From: Roseiarcus sp963835885
GTDB lineage: Bacteria > Pseudomonadota > Alphaproteobacteria > Rhizobiales > Beijerinckiaceae
Assembly (NCBI GenBank): GCA_963835885.1
Contig: CAWIHF010000014.1
Span: 57,370 to 121,369, forward strand
Length of the DNA stretch: 64,000 bases
Direction: 5' to 3'
The notes beneath the pieces were generated by a model. It did no database searches. It saw nothing but the letters and a program-made list of their open reading frames with translations, and was not told where the DNA came from. Shown piece after piece: positions 19,004 through 26,712 of the stretch (positions are counted from its first letter, which is position 1; every line of letters starts with the position of its first letter). The translations under genes and the position numbers were made by a program.

Positions 19004-19925
19004 ACACCGCGCCTGACGCCACGGATGTCCGGCGCATCAATTCCCGACCTGCCATTGCAATGCCCCCGGCGCGCTGCCCTTCAAGGACGCGAATCGCGCC
19101 TTCGCCGCACGCAACAGTCATCTCGTCGTCCAAGATTGTCCCTGGGACCCCGCCTGCCTGAACCGTTTGCGCGCGGAAAAGCTTAATTCGCTCGACACGT
19201 TGTCCGAGTTGGAGATTGGAAAATGCGCCGGGGAATGGCGAGAGGCCGTGGATGTGATTGCGCACCTTAGCGGCGCTTTGTCTCCAATCGATTTCGGCTT
19301 CGCCTTTTTCGATTTTGCGTGCGTAGGACACTCCAGCAGTCGACTGTTCAGTGAATTCGAGTTTTCCATTCTCCAGGGCGAACAATCCGCGGACAGCAAG
19401 CTTGGCCGCGAGGCCCGCCAGGCGTTCTGTGAGGTCCCCTGCGGTATCTTCCGGCCGTATTGGAACCACTTTGCGCATGGCGACTGGGCCCGTGTCCAAC
19501 CCCTCCTCCATGCGCATGAGTTCAACGCCTGTTTCGATATCGCCTGCGATAATGGCCCGCTGTATTGGCGCGGCGCCGCGCCATCTCGGCAGCAACGACG
19601 CGTGCAGGTTCAGGCAGCCAAATCTGGGCGTCTGCAGAATAGCAGGTGGCAAAAGGAGCCCGTATGCGACGACTAATCCGACATCTGCATTCTGACTGCG
19701 AAAGACCGCCTGCGTTGTTTGGTCCCTTAGAGTCGGTGGGGTGAAGACCGGGATGCCTAGGGACTCTGCGGCGTCGTGAACGGGCGTCTTCTTGATCTCG
19801 AGGCCTCGACGCCCGCCCGGCTTTGGCGCTCGCGTATATGCGGCGACGACGGTATGACCGTTGCGGACGACTTCTTGCAGCGTCGGAACCGCGAATTCCG
19901 GCGCGCCCATGAAGATAAGGCGCAT
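18957..19925 (-). CDS. fmt: Methionyl-tRNA formyltransferase
   Basis: Transfers a formyl group from 10-formyl-THF to initiator Met-tRNA. The 322-residue protein opens with MRLIFMGAPEFAVPTL and contains NLHASLLPRWRGAAPIQRAI (catalytic Asn/His) and GDIETGVELMRMEEGLDTGPV with the catalytic Asp, then the C-terminal OB-like domain. I start at 19925 to match the family; the open frame continues upstream. The usual partner def (peptide deformylase) is not adjacent, so this may be a second copy or a rearranged locus. Confidence 0.93.
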   Translation of the reverse strand: MRLIFMGAPEFAVPTLQEVVRNGHTVVAAYTRAPKPGGRRGLEIKKTPVHDAAESLGIPVFTPPTLRDQTTQAVFRSQNADVGLVVAYGLLLPPAILQTPRFGCLNLHASLLPRWRGAAPIQRAIIAGDIETGVELMRMEEGLDTGPVAMRKVVPIRPEDTAGDLTERLAGLAAKLAVRGLFALENGKLEFTEQSTAGVSYARKIEKGEAEIDWRQSAAKVRNHIHGLSPFPGAFSNLQLGQRVERIKLFRAQTVQAGGVPGTILDDEMTVACGEGAIRVLEGQRAGGIAMAGRELMRRTSVASGAVFKPLESLSSEREGPS

Positions 19926-20397
19926 GCAGCGGCGATAGCACCGGCAAATCGCATCGTCAAAATCGCTCGAGCGCGCGATATGGCCGCATAGACGCGCCGC
20001 GATGACCGATCGCATCGTGCGCCTCGCTCAAGAGTGTCGGCGCCGGTCGCATCAAGGTCGCGCACGATTTGACGTGACGCCCTGGCGCGCGCGTCGAAAA
20101 ACGGATCGACGAGCAGCCCCTCGACCGCCGCGTCATTGTGGCTGATCTTTCGATGTATAGCATGGCCTTGTCGGCGATCTTGGCCGCTCCGACGAAGCGC
20201 TTGCGCCGCGACCTGTCGTTCCGCTGGCGGGAATCCCTTTTAGGAAATACGAAGTTGGAAACAGCTAGAGCGTATCCGAACCGAATGTCAAGCACGTACC
20301 AAATGTTACATCAAAGTTTCCAGATTTGGCGCATCCGTCGGATACAGCTCTAAATTGCGGCGACTTTTTCGTAAATCAGAGATGCGAGTCCGACGGA
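19926..20397. other. Intergenic stretch, possible remnants only
   Basis: About 470 bp without a supported gene. On the minus strand around 19960-20130, frame fragments such as EGLLVDPFF and YRALERF faintly recall the end of a GNAT acetyltransferase, but they cannot be joined without several shifts. I would not call a gene here. Confidence 0.35.
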
Positions 20398-20802
20398 ATG
20401 CCTGAAGAATCACTTTCTGTGCGGGTGTACTACGAAGACACCGATTTTTCAGCACGGGTCTATCACGCCTCGTACCTGAAATTCCTCGAACGGGGGCGAA
20501 CGGAGTGGCTTCGCCGGCGAGGGTTCGAACATCGGAAGATTCAGAAAGGCTCAGACGTTGTATTTGCGGTGCGCAGCTTGCAGATCGACTATTTTGCGCC
20601 GGCGTTGATGGACGATCTGCTCAAAGTCGAAACGGAGATTTCAAGCTTCCGCAGAGCGTCAATCCAGTTTCATCAGCGGATTCTTCGCGATGACCAGAAG
20701 CTGGTGGCCGCGTCGGTGCTCGTGGCGGCGATCCGCGACGGCCGGCCAACGCAAATCCCGGATCTTTTGCGTCGCATGTTGTCGCAGTCTGACGGCGACT
20801 AA
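20398..20802 (+). CDS. YbgC/4-hydroxybenzoyl-CoA-type acyl-CoA thioesterase
   Basis: A 134-residue single hot-dog fold protein. The family signature VYYEDTDFSARVYHASYLKF is at about residues 10-29, with the catalytic Asp in EDTDF, and is followed by ERGRTEWL. YbgC-type enzymes hydrolyse short acyl-CoA thioesters and in many proteobacteria belong to the tol-pal operon. No tol-pal genes are next to it. The start at 20398 gives the standard N-terminus; a longer open frame upstream lacks similarity. Confidence 0.88.
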   Translation: MPEESLSVRVYYEDTDFSARVYHASYLKFLERGRTEWLRRRGFEHRKIQKGSDVVFAVRSLQIDYFAPALMDDLLKVETEISSFRRASIQFHQRILRDDQKLVAASVLVAAIRDGRPTQIPDLLRRMLSQSDGD

Positions 20803-20902
20803 TTGGTCGTCAGGAATGCCGAGGATCGAAAGCCCGGTCAAAGCGCGCCGCCAACAAATCCATCCGCTCTCCAAGTCGAAGTTCCAAATCATGGATATCG
20901 GC

Positions 20903-21169
20903 TCAACTCGGTAGCGCGCTTATCGTTTCTCGTAGGCGATAGTGATCGTCGTGTAGGAGCGCCAACCGCTCGGCCAAACGAAACAACGCAAACTCGTTTG
21001 CAGACTGCGCCATATCGAGGTCATTCCGATGCTGTCGAACGGTGACCTCAAGGGTATGAAGGCGCGTCATCAACCGCCAGACGAATGCTGCTCCGCTGGC
21101 GCCGATTGAGACCAACCCGGCGATAGCCCATTCAACAAGTCCCCATGGGGCATCTTCTGGAGTCGTCAA
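20903..21169 (-). CDS. Small phage membrane protein with coiled-coil tail
   Basis: An 88-residue protein with one membrane helix (VEWAIAGLVSIGASGAAFVW, about 12-31) followed by a heptad-like helix (LMTRLHTLEVTVRQHRNDL). This i-spanin/holin-accessory layout and its place at the end of the lysis region suggest a lysis role, by inference. The start is a TTG preceded by GGAGG with a 5-base gap. It is the last gene I assign to the phage element. Confidence 0.5.
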   Translation of the reverse strand: MTTPEDAPWGLVEWAIAGLVSIGASGAAFVWRLMTRLHTLEVTVRQHRNDLDMAQSANEFALFRLAERLALLHDDHYRLRETISALPS

Positions 21170-21369
21170 TGCGACCTCCCATCAGGAATAGCGTCGCCGC
21201 CCGAGCGACTGGCGAATTGCTCGTCGGCGCTCTCGTAAACTCATCGCATTGATTGAATTGGTCCCGGCCAAAGCGACCCGGTTGTCTGGGGGAGCTTCTC
21301 TTCATTGTCGTTCCTGCGCAAGTTTGGGCCGGGCGCCACGCTTCGCTTATGCGCGAGGCGGCTCCATCC

Positions 21370-22149
21370 TTACAATGAAACGCTGTCGGCGAGCAGAGTG
21401 GGGAAGTCGAATCCATTCGCCGCTTTGGCGATGGCGCGATTGATCGCGTCTTGGGAAAACATGCAGTAGATTTCGCCCTGTCCGCGCGTCGTCGCGTAGG
21501 CCTTGACTGCCGCCCACGTCACGGTGCCGAACATGCCCCAGGTGTCGATGATGACGCCGAGGGAATTGTATCCGATGGCGACGAACGCATGTCCGTTGTC
21601 GGGGTTCGGAGGACCGGCGACGTCCCATACGAAGCCGTTGTGAGCAGGGAACGGCCTGACCCAAGGGTCGGGCAGCTCGACGCCGAAATAAAGGCTCTCG
21701 CCAAGCCAGATCGCCTGCTTGACCTGTGTCTCGTTTGCCCCATCCGCCGTAACCCACGCCTCGATTTTTCCGCTTCCGTCGGCGAAGAAACCCTTGTTCT
21801 TCCAATGGTTCAGGACGGTGATTTCGTCGCCGCCCTGGTCGGTTTTCGGATCGCCGGGAACATAGCCGGTCGTCTCCGAGTAGAACTTGATGACGTCGGC
21901 TGTCGTCGGCAAACGATCCTTGTTCTTCGCGGCGCCGCGCCAGATGACTTCAGCATGGGCAGCGCCCGCTGCGGTGCAGTCCCCCAAGGTGTCGTTGCCG
22001 TAGACGTTCTCGAGTTCGGCCCAGGCTTCGGCTTCGTGCGCCCAATGCAGCGAAGTCGGCGGAGGCGGTGGAAGCGCGATCGCATAATCGGCAAAGGCGA
22101 GCCGGCGCGCATGGGGGTTTGGGCGCTTTCGCCCGAATCTGAAGGTCAT
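21370..22149 (-). CDS. Papain-like (C1/C39-type) cysteine peptidase-like protein
   Basis: A 259-residue protein. Seen directly: NDTLGDCTAAGAAHAEVIW with Cys58 at the start of a helix, NGHAFVAIGYN with His188, and IIDTWGMFG (about 201-209) in the place of the NSWG block of papain enzymes. This spacing is that of a papain fold with an intact Cys-His pair. No signal peptide is evident. In the lysis region it might process a phage or envelope protein, or be delivered; that is speculation. Its start overlaps the 40-residue gene upstream (22146-22268) by four bases. Confidence 0.6.
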   Translation of the reverse strand: MTFRFGRKRPNPHARRLAFADYAIALPPPPPTSLHWAHEAEAWAELENVYGNDTLGDCTAAGAAHAEVIWRGAAKNKDRLPTTADVIKFYSETTGYVPGDPKTDQGGDEITVLNHWKNKGFFADGSGKIEAWVTADGANETQVKQAIWLGESLYFGVELPDPWVRPFPAHNGFVWDVAGPPNPDNGHAFVAIGYNSLGVIIDTWGMFGTVTWAAVKAYATTRGQGEIYCMFSQDAINRAIAKAANGFDFPTLLADSVSL

Positions 22150-22268
22150 CGTGGGGTGCTCCCGACTTGGACGATGAGCGTAGCGACGGCGCCATCGCGT
22201 CTGATCTCGCAGCCGCTGCCGGTCGCGAGGACGGCTTTAATGATTTCGTTGAATTTCTCTTGGGTCAC
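22146..22268 (-). CDS. 40-residue phage protein, unknown function
   Basis: Starts at a GTG overlapping the upstream stop as GTGA and ends overlapping the next start, so it is embedded in the coupled gene chain. The sequence (TQEKFNEIIKAVLATGSG...VATLIVQVGSTPR) is helix then strand, with no recognisable domain. Coupling at both ends is the main reason to call it. Confidence 0.45.
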   Translation of the reverse strand: MTQEKFNEIIKAVLATGSGCEIRRDGAVATLIVQVGSTPR

Positions 22269-22811
22269 GGCGTCACCAGCTTCGCTAACTGGCAGATGTT
22301 CGGCACGAGGTTCGTTGGAAGAATCCTCGAGATAACGGGAACATTCACGATGTTCGAGGCGCGCCCGCAGACCGCGAGACAAGAATCGGTCTGCAGGTCG
22401 GCAAGCGCGGCTTCCTTGCGCACCAGCACGACGTAGGCAGTGAAGAGCCCGGCGCCCGACGGCAATGAAGAAAGCGAGGCGAGGTCGTCATGGAGCTTCG
22501 TGAAGCAAGCGACTTCATTGGTCAGGACCGGAGGAAGGTTCGCCACCTTGATCGCCGCAGCGAGGTCGCTGACGATCACCCCTGAGAAGGGATCGCTTCC
22601 AGATGTCGAACTGCCGCCGCCCCCGGAGGGGTCAACTCCACCGCCCCCGCTGGGCGCGTTGCAGCCTGGGTCAGGACGGGGCAAACCGCAATTCAGACCG
22701 CGAGGGGGATGCAGGGCCGGCTCCTGCGGCGGCTGTCACCGGATAATGCGGCTCTGCCTGCGCGGGGCCGATCAGCAAGGCAGCGGTAAGAGACGCGAGA
22801 ATGAGTTTCAT
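22265..22811 (-). CDS. Secreted phage protein with Gly-rich linker (frameshift suspected)
   Basis: A signal peptide (MKLILASLTAALLIGPAQA) begins at 22811 but its frame stops at 22671. The other frame gives a Gly/Ser/Pro linker (SGGGGVDPSGGGGSSTSG) and a ~90-residue domain with four Cys residues (VACFTKL, DSCLAVCG, NICQLAK), ending at 22265. One shift near 22685-22740 would join them into a ~180-residue exported protein. Alternatively they are two genes. Cys pairs suggest a periplasmic, disulfide-linked domain. No known family recognised. Confidence 0.45.
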
Positions 22812-22852
22812 GGCGCGTTGAATCCTCAGTTTGTGAAAGCGCTCGATGGATG

Positions 22853-23065
22853 TCATTTGCCCAGCGGGCCGGGCGTCGACGACGAGGCGGCGTGAAGGGC
22901 GCCGTTGATGCCGGTCCAGAGCACGGTGATGAAGCCGGCCGTCTGGATGATGTCCTTGACGGCGTCGTTCGGGATGTAGCTCGGGAAGGCCGACGGGGCG
23001 AGCGTCGCCAGCACGCCGACGACAGCCATCGCGATATTGAAGATCATTGCTGGGGAAGGGTTCAC
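22853..23065 (-). CDS. Holin-like two-helix membrane protein
   Basis: A 70-residue protein with two hydrophobic segments, AMIFNIAMAVVGVLATLAPSAF (about 6-27) and VKDIIQTAGFITVLWTGINGAL (about 36-57), and a short polar C-terminus. This is a typical small-holin layout. It begins at a GTG overlapping the endolysin stop as GTGA, so translation is coupled to the amidase. I infer it makes the membrane lesion that releases or activates the endolysin. Confidence 0.6.
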   Translation of the reverse strand: MNPSPAMIFNIAMAVVGVLATLAPSAFPSYIPNDAVKDIIQTAGFITVLWTGINGALHAASSSTPGPLGK

Positions 23066-23880
23066 GAGAGGGCTCCTAATGCTTTGAAAATCGCCGCCTT
23101 GGTCAGGGGGCCGGCTATCCCGTCGACTTTGAGGAGGCCGTTGTGGGCCTGGAACGACTTGACGGCGCTCGCCAGGTCGACCGAATAGCGGTAGCCGAGC
23201 GCGTCGAGCGCCGCCCGCAATCCCTCGTCGGTCGAAAGATCGAAGCCGATGCATGGACGGAGCGGCGCGGGAGGCGCCGGGCTCGGCGAGCCGCTGGCTT
23301 CCGGCATGGCGGAGGCCAGAGCGAACATCCGGTCGTAGTCGAGGTTGCCTGGATCCCAGTGACTGTCGGGCGAGGGGCAATCGCCGTGGCCGTACCAGCC
23401 GGCGACGTGGCCGAACTTGCCGGAGCTCCGGTGCGCATTCATGCCCGCCCGGCCGAAGTTGTCGTTCGGCCAGGGATGCGACAGCGGAATGCCATACTCC
23501 GCCTTGCAGACCGCCATCAGCGCAGCCAGGGCCTCGGAAGTCTCGTCGTCAGGGCGCCACAGCGTTTCCTTCGAGTAGCCGATCATTTCGACCTGGACGA
23601 TCGCCAACCAATTGTGCGTGACGAGCGCAGCGCCGATCGTGCCGATCTGGACAAGCTGGGCAATCCGCACACGGCCTAGCGACTGGTCGATCCCGATCAG
23701 GAAATGAGGCGCGTAATGCTGCTTGAAGACGGCGAGGCTTCCGGCCCAGCCGCCTTCGGTTGTATGCAGCACACCGGTCCGCGGCGCATCGAGATCGACC
23801 GGCTGATTGAAGTGCGGAATGCCTCCGATATGCTCAACCGCAAATCGGCCTGCTTTGTCGAGCCAAGGTTTGACGGCCAT
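23062..23880 (-). CDS. Endolysin: N-acetylmuramoyl-L-alanine amidase with peptidoglycan-binding domain
   Basis: A 272-residue amidase_2 (PGRP-like) enzyme. The N-terminal catalytic part has GVLHTTEGGWAG with His39 as a likely zinc ligand, and HGDCPSPDSHWDPGNLDYDRM with the second ligand set. A Pro-rich hinge (SPSPAPPAPL) leads to a C-terminal PG_binding_1 domain (LRAALDALGYRYSVDLASAV...GLLKVDGIAGPLT). No signal peptide, so release depends on a holin; the holin-like gene overlaps its stop. It cleaves the peptide from the glycan strand of the host wall. Confidence 0.9.
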   Translation of the reverse strand: MAVKPWLDKAGRFAVEHIGGIPHFNQPVDLDAPRTGVLHTTEGGWAGSLAVFKQHYAPHFLIGIDQSLGRVRIAQLVQIGTIGAALVTHNWLAIVQVEMIGYSKETLWRPDDETSEALAALMAVCKAEYGIPLSHPWPNDNFGRAGMNAHRSSGKFGHVAGWYGHGDCPSPDSHWDPGNLDYDRMFALASAMPEASGSPSPAPPAPLRPCIGFDLSTDEGLRAALDALGYRYSVDLASAVKSFQAHNGLLKVDGIAGPLTKAAIFKALGALS

Positions 23881-23883
23881 GAG

Positions 23884-24018
23884 TCACCAAAGAGTGTCTG
23901 AGGAAAGTGGCGAGGCAGACGCCGCCGCCTTGCGCGCAGCGCTCTTGCCGTCGACAAAGACGGTCAATGGCTGAGCGGCAGAAGGGTTCGGGCGTGAGCG
24001 TCGAATCGAGGCATTCAC
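23884..24018 (-). CDS. 44-residue basic phage protein
   Basis: Begins with GTG overlapping the upstream stop (GTGA) and ends 3 bp before the endolysin start. The product is Ser/Arg/Ala-rich (NASIRRSRPNPSAAQPLTVF, then DGKSAARKAAASASPLSS). No domain recognised. Its call rests on the tight coupling within the lysis chain. Confidence 0.35.
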   Translation of the reverse strand: MNASIRRSRPNPSAAQPLTVFVDGKSAARKAAASASPLSSDTLW

Positions 24019-24113
24019 CCGCGAATGCGGATTGTCGCGGCGACGAGAAAGCCGCCGAGGAATCCGACTGCAACGGCACTGAGGATGACGAGAACGAGGC
24101 CGCAGGCGCACAT
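24015..24113 (-). CDS. 32-residue single-pass membrane peptide
   Basis: A very short ORF, MCACGLVLVILSAVAVGFLG then GFLVAATIRIRG. It begins with Cys residues and is almost wholly one membrane helix ending in basic residues. Its stop overlaps the next GTG. Size and place suggest a holin or antiholin partner in the lysis region. Confidence 0.45.
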   Translation of the reverse strand: MCACGLVLVILSAVAVGFLGGFLVAATIRIRG

Positions 24114-24116
24114 GAG

Positions 24117-24203
24117 CTACATCCGCCTTGCGATCTCGAGGGACTGCCTGACTCGGGACACGGCGGCGGCGCGCGCACTGTCCGTCAAGACAACGTCCGT
24201 CAC
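24117..24203 (-). CDS. 28-residue phage ORF, unknown
   Basis: GTG start overlapping the stop of the secreted 133-residue gene (GTGA); ends three bases before the membrane-peptide gene. The product (TDVVLTDSARAAAVSRVRQS and LEIARRM) looks like a single amphipathic helix. Weak call, made only because it fills the gap in a coupled chain. Confidence 0.3.
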   Translation of the reverse strand: MTDVVLTDSARAAAVSRVRQSLEIARRM

Positions 24204-24601
24204 AGCACGTCGCCCTCGCCCGTGCTCCCCGCTTTCACGTCGGCGAGGATCTTCATGAGCTTCGATGCGTGCCCGATCGGCGTTGGATCGCAGGCCAGCA
24301 CGCCGCGCGTCCAGAGGATTATGCCCTCCTCGCCCTTGTCGCGGGTGAGGATCAGCGCGCCATCGCCCGGCGGCAGGCCGTCCGGCGTCGTCGGCAGGGC
24401 GACATACATTCCCTGCAGAAAATGAAACTGCGCCGGCGTGAGGGCCGTGATCGTCGTGTCCTTGCCCGCAGCTTTTTGAGCCTTTGCGAGCGACATGCAA
24501 TGCGGGGCATCGGCGGCTGCGGCGAAAGAGGGCACAGCGCAGACCGTCAACATCGCCAGCAAATTTCTTCTGGCAACGAGATTCCATGTTCTCTCTGACA
24601 T
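24200..24601 (-). CDS. Secreted phage protein, unknown function
   Basis: A 133-residue product with a signal peptide preceded by an Arg pair (VARRNLLAMLTVCAVPSFAAAADA). The mature part contains two Cys (PHCMSLAKAQ and GVLACDPTP) and ends in a charged helix. No domain recognised. A GGAGGG site lies before the start. It sits upstream of the endolysin, so it may act in the periplasm during lysis, but that is inference. Confidence 0.55.
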   Translation of the reverse strand: MSERTWNLVARRNLLAMLTVCAVPSFAAAADAPHCMSLAKAQKAAGKDTTITALTPAQFHFLQGMYVALPTTPDGLPPGDGALILTRDKGEEGIILWTRGVLACDPTPIGHASKLMKILADVKAGSTGEGDVL

Positions 24602-24815
24602 CGATGTTCCCTCCTGAACCGGATTTGGCCGCCGACATGGACAATGAGATCGTGCTGCGCATGACAGGCTCCGGGGAGCCGGTCGGTTGAGACGAGCATG
24701 AGTTGCGTCTTGCCGTTGAGCGGCGCCGCATCCACAACAAGCGCTTACCGACCGAGGTTTGGATCGGCGAAATTACGTCAGAAGAAATCGTCGTGGATCC
24801 AGACGCGCGCGCTGG

Positions 24816-25319
24816 TCACTCCTTCGGCGGCAGGACATTCGTGGCATTCGGATCGAGGACGTACCTGCTATCGTCGTTGCCGACGCCGAGCGTGTCCTGG
24901 CCGCCGGATTTGCCCTTGCCGTCCGTCCCGCGCTTGGTCAGCATCGCCGGCCGCCCGCGGCCAATTTGTTCAGCCGCCTCGCGCAGCGTTTTTTTCATCT
25001 GCTCCGTCAGAGCCGTCTCATAGGCGCGCGGCGCCTCCCCGTTGCGGAGCCAAAGGTCGACCCGCTTCTCATCATTGCGCGGAACGAATGCCACGAGTTC
25101 GGCATGGTCGGGCAACTCGGTGAAGCGGACCGGGATGGGAAAGCCCATCATGCCCGACACGGCGAAGGGGGCGTAGCAGCCGAGCGCGACCGCCAGGGAT
25201 GGGATCGCAACTTTGGCCCAGAATGGCGCTGAGGCGGTGCGGAACAGCCACGCTGCAATCAACGCCATGAGCGCTAGCAATACGCCAAAGCTGAGGGCGA
25301 AAGAGGCGAAGTCGGTCAT
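24816..25319 (-). CDS. Two-helix membrane protein with soluble tail
   Basis: A 167-residue protein starting at an ATG that overlaps the stop of the small gene upstream (ATGA). It has two membrane helices (FALSFGVLLALMALIAAWLF near 6-25 and AKVAIPSLAVALGCYAPFAV near 35-54), then a charged region (FVPRNDEKRVDLWLRNGEAP, LTEQMKKTLREAAEQIG) and a Gly/Lys-rich tail. No family recognised. It lies just downstream of the ExbD-like gene and may belong to the same membrane complex. Confidence 0.55.
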   Translation of the reverse strand: MTDFASFALSFGVLLALMALIAAWLFRTASAPFWAKVAIPSLAVALGCYAPFAVSGMMGFPIPVRFTELPDHAELVAFVPRNDEKRVDLWLRNGEAPRAYETALTEQMKKTLREAAEQIGRGRPAMLTKRGTDGKGKSGGQDTLGVGNDDSRYVLDPNATNVLPPKE

Positions 25320-25468
25320 GGTTCCTCCGGCCGCGGTCGAATTCTCGGCGCGTTGGTTTTGACGGGAAGGTGGACGGCCATCCTGCCGCCGTTCGTCGTT
25401 GGTGCGGGCCTCCGATGGAGCGAGATCGTATCGTCCCGCTCCGGCGGCTCTATGAGGATCTGGTCCAC
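25316..25468 (-). CDS. 50-residue polar phage ORF
   Basis: A GTG-started ORF rich in Arg, Pro and acidic residues (DQILIEPPERDDTISLHRR). Its stop overlaps the next ATG as ATGA. In the same frame upstream, an ATG overlapping the ExbD-like stop reads MTALEVF and then UGA, so the original gene may have begun there and now carries a nonsense codon. Function unknown. Confidence 0.35.
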   Translation of the reverse strand: MDQILIEPPERDDTISLHRRPAPTTNGGRMAVHLPVKTNAPRIRPRPEEP

Positions 25469-25518
25469 GCGCCTTGACGGGCCGACGCAGGAAACCGGTC
25501 AGAAGACTTCGAGAGCGG

Positions 25519-26148
25519 TCATGGCTCGCCGAGCCTCTTCTGATAAGCGTTTGTGATTGGCGCGAGCGGAGGATCGACGAGCGTGATCGAACCGTCCCGG
25601 CCCATGTCGAAGCTCGCCCAGTTGATTGTCTGCCCGACGGAGTCGAGCACAATGTCCTTTGCGAAAAGCACGCGAACCTGCGGATTGAGCGCGAGGATCT
25701 CGACGTGAGCCTTCAGGCCTAAGTCGCGCCGGCTCGCCTCGCTGAAATGATTAGTCCGGTACTCGTAGAGATTGGCCGCGAAGTCGTAGCGGCCGGGCTC
25801 GATGCAGCGGATCGCGATCGTCTCCTTGTCGCTCTCGACCTTGATTTGCGACCCGTCCGCGAGCGCTATAATGCTGTCGAGAAATCCCCGGTTATCACGG
25901 TCTAGAGTTGCGCAGCCGACATCGCGCGAGCCGTAGAATACCGGCTTCTTCGACGGCGGCATCATATGGATGTCCACATCCGCGTCGGTGTCGACGGACC
26001 ATTCGACGGTCGCGAGAACTTCCGCCTTCATTTCGACCGCCTTGGACTGCGGCGTCTTGGGATTGACCGCGACGATGACAAGGGCGAGGACGGCAAGCGC
26101 AAGGTCGCAGAGGCCGATCCAGACAGGCGAGCGGTCGCGTACGGTCAT
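25519..26148 (-). CDS. ExbD/MotB-like single-pass membrane protein with periplasmic beta domain
   Basis: A 209-residue protein. One N-terminal helix (VWIGLCDLALAVLALVIVAV, residues 9-28) carries a buried Asp15, the position type used by ExbD, TolR and MotB to relay protons. The periplasmic part has DTDADVDIHMMPP, DRDNRGF and CIEPGRYDFAANLYEYR, resembling the DUF2135/pre-peptidase beta-sandwich pattern (DADVDxH ... PGxY). It follows the ExbB-like gene by 84 bp. I infer the two form a proton-driven or proton-gated complex. Neither has the usual TonB or Tol partners nearby. Confidence 0.5.
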   Translation of the reverse strand: MTVRDRSPVWIGLCDLALAVLALVIVAVNPKTPQSKAVEMKAEVLATVEWSVDTDADVDIHMMPPSKKPVFYGSRDVGCATLDRDNRGFLDSIIALADGSQIKVESDKETIAIRCIEPGRYDFAANLYEYRTNHFSEASRRDLGLKAHVEILALNPQVRVLFAKDIVLDSVGQTINWASFDMGRDGSITLVDPPLAPITNAYQKRLGEP

Positions 26149-26232
26149 CGCATGGTCCCTCCGAGGGCCATTGTTCGGGCGGTGACGGCCTGCGTTGCCC
26201 GCGAAGGCTGGTCACCGCGCTTATCGGGTTAC

Positions 26233-26712
26233 CTATTCGCCGCGAGAGCGGCGAATGCCCCGCTCCAGGTTGAAGGTCATGATCGCGATGATGAGCGCCG
26301 CCAGCACGCCGCTAGCCGTGCAGTAGAGCGATGTGGCGAGGGCGGCGAAGGACGTCGCGCCGCCGGCCAGCGCTTTCGCTTGGAGGGAGAGGCCGAACGC
26401 CGTGCCAAACAGGCCAAGCATTGGCAGAAGGCGCTCACTCAGATGGCCAAAGTCGGAGGACGGGGCGCTGAAAGAGGGCGAGGGACGATCACGCCGTCCT
26501 GCCTGATCTGCGCTCAGCGGTCCGTTATCGACCAACCAACTCAGCCGTCCAAGATAAGTCGCCGTTCCGACGAACAGCGCTCCAATCGCGCTCGTCATCA
26601 TGCTCTGGTCGTTCGACCAGATCGCCGCGAACACCCCATTGATGTGGGCGAACCACGCCGCTGCTGCGACCGCGAGGCAGAGGAGGAAGTGGGATAGGAA
26701 GGTGAGCCGCAT
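26233..26712 (-). CDS. ExbB/TolQ/MotA-like proton channel subunit
   Basis: A 159-residue membrane protein. Helices lie near 5-24, 41-54, 94-110 and 125-148. The last two match the ExbB/TolQ core: LLPMLGLFGTAFGLSL (compare GLLGTVWG of ExbB) and SLYCTASGVLAALIIAI (compare ALYTTAAGLxVAIP), each with the conserved Thr. It is shorter than ExbB. The start overlaps the upstream stop as TGATG. Its partner is the ExbD-like gene just downstream. Such a pair in the lysis region of a phage is unusual; a role in lysis timing or superinfection exclusion is only a guess. Confidence 0.6.
   Translation of the reverse strand: MRLTFLSHFLLCLAVAAAAWFAHINGVFAAIWSNDQSMMTSAIGALFVGTATYLGRLSWLVDNGPLSADQAGRRDRPSPSFSAPSSDFGHLSERLLPMLGLFGTAFGLSLQAKALAGGATSFAALATSLYCTASGVLAALIIAIMTFNLERGIRRSRGE

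Noticed and set aside
24703..25023. 106-codon plus-strand frame
   Set aside because: Mostly antisense to the two-helix membrane gene, and the phage operon runs the other way.
25495..25520. Selenocysteine reading of the in-frame UGA
   Set aside because: No SECIS-like hairpin and no selenoprotein family; a nonsense change or error is simpler.
25519..26712. Zorya (ZorAB) defence system
   Set aside because: The MotA-like protein lacks the long cytoplasmic tail, the partner lacks an OmpA-like domain, and there is no ZorC/D or ZorE gene.
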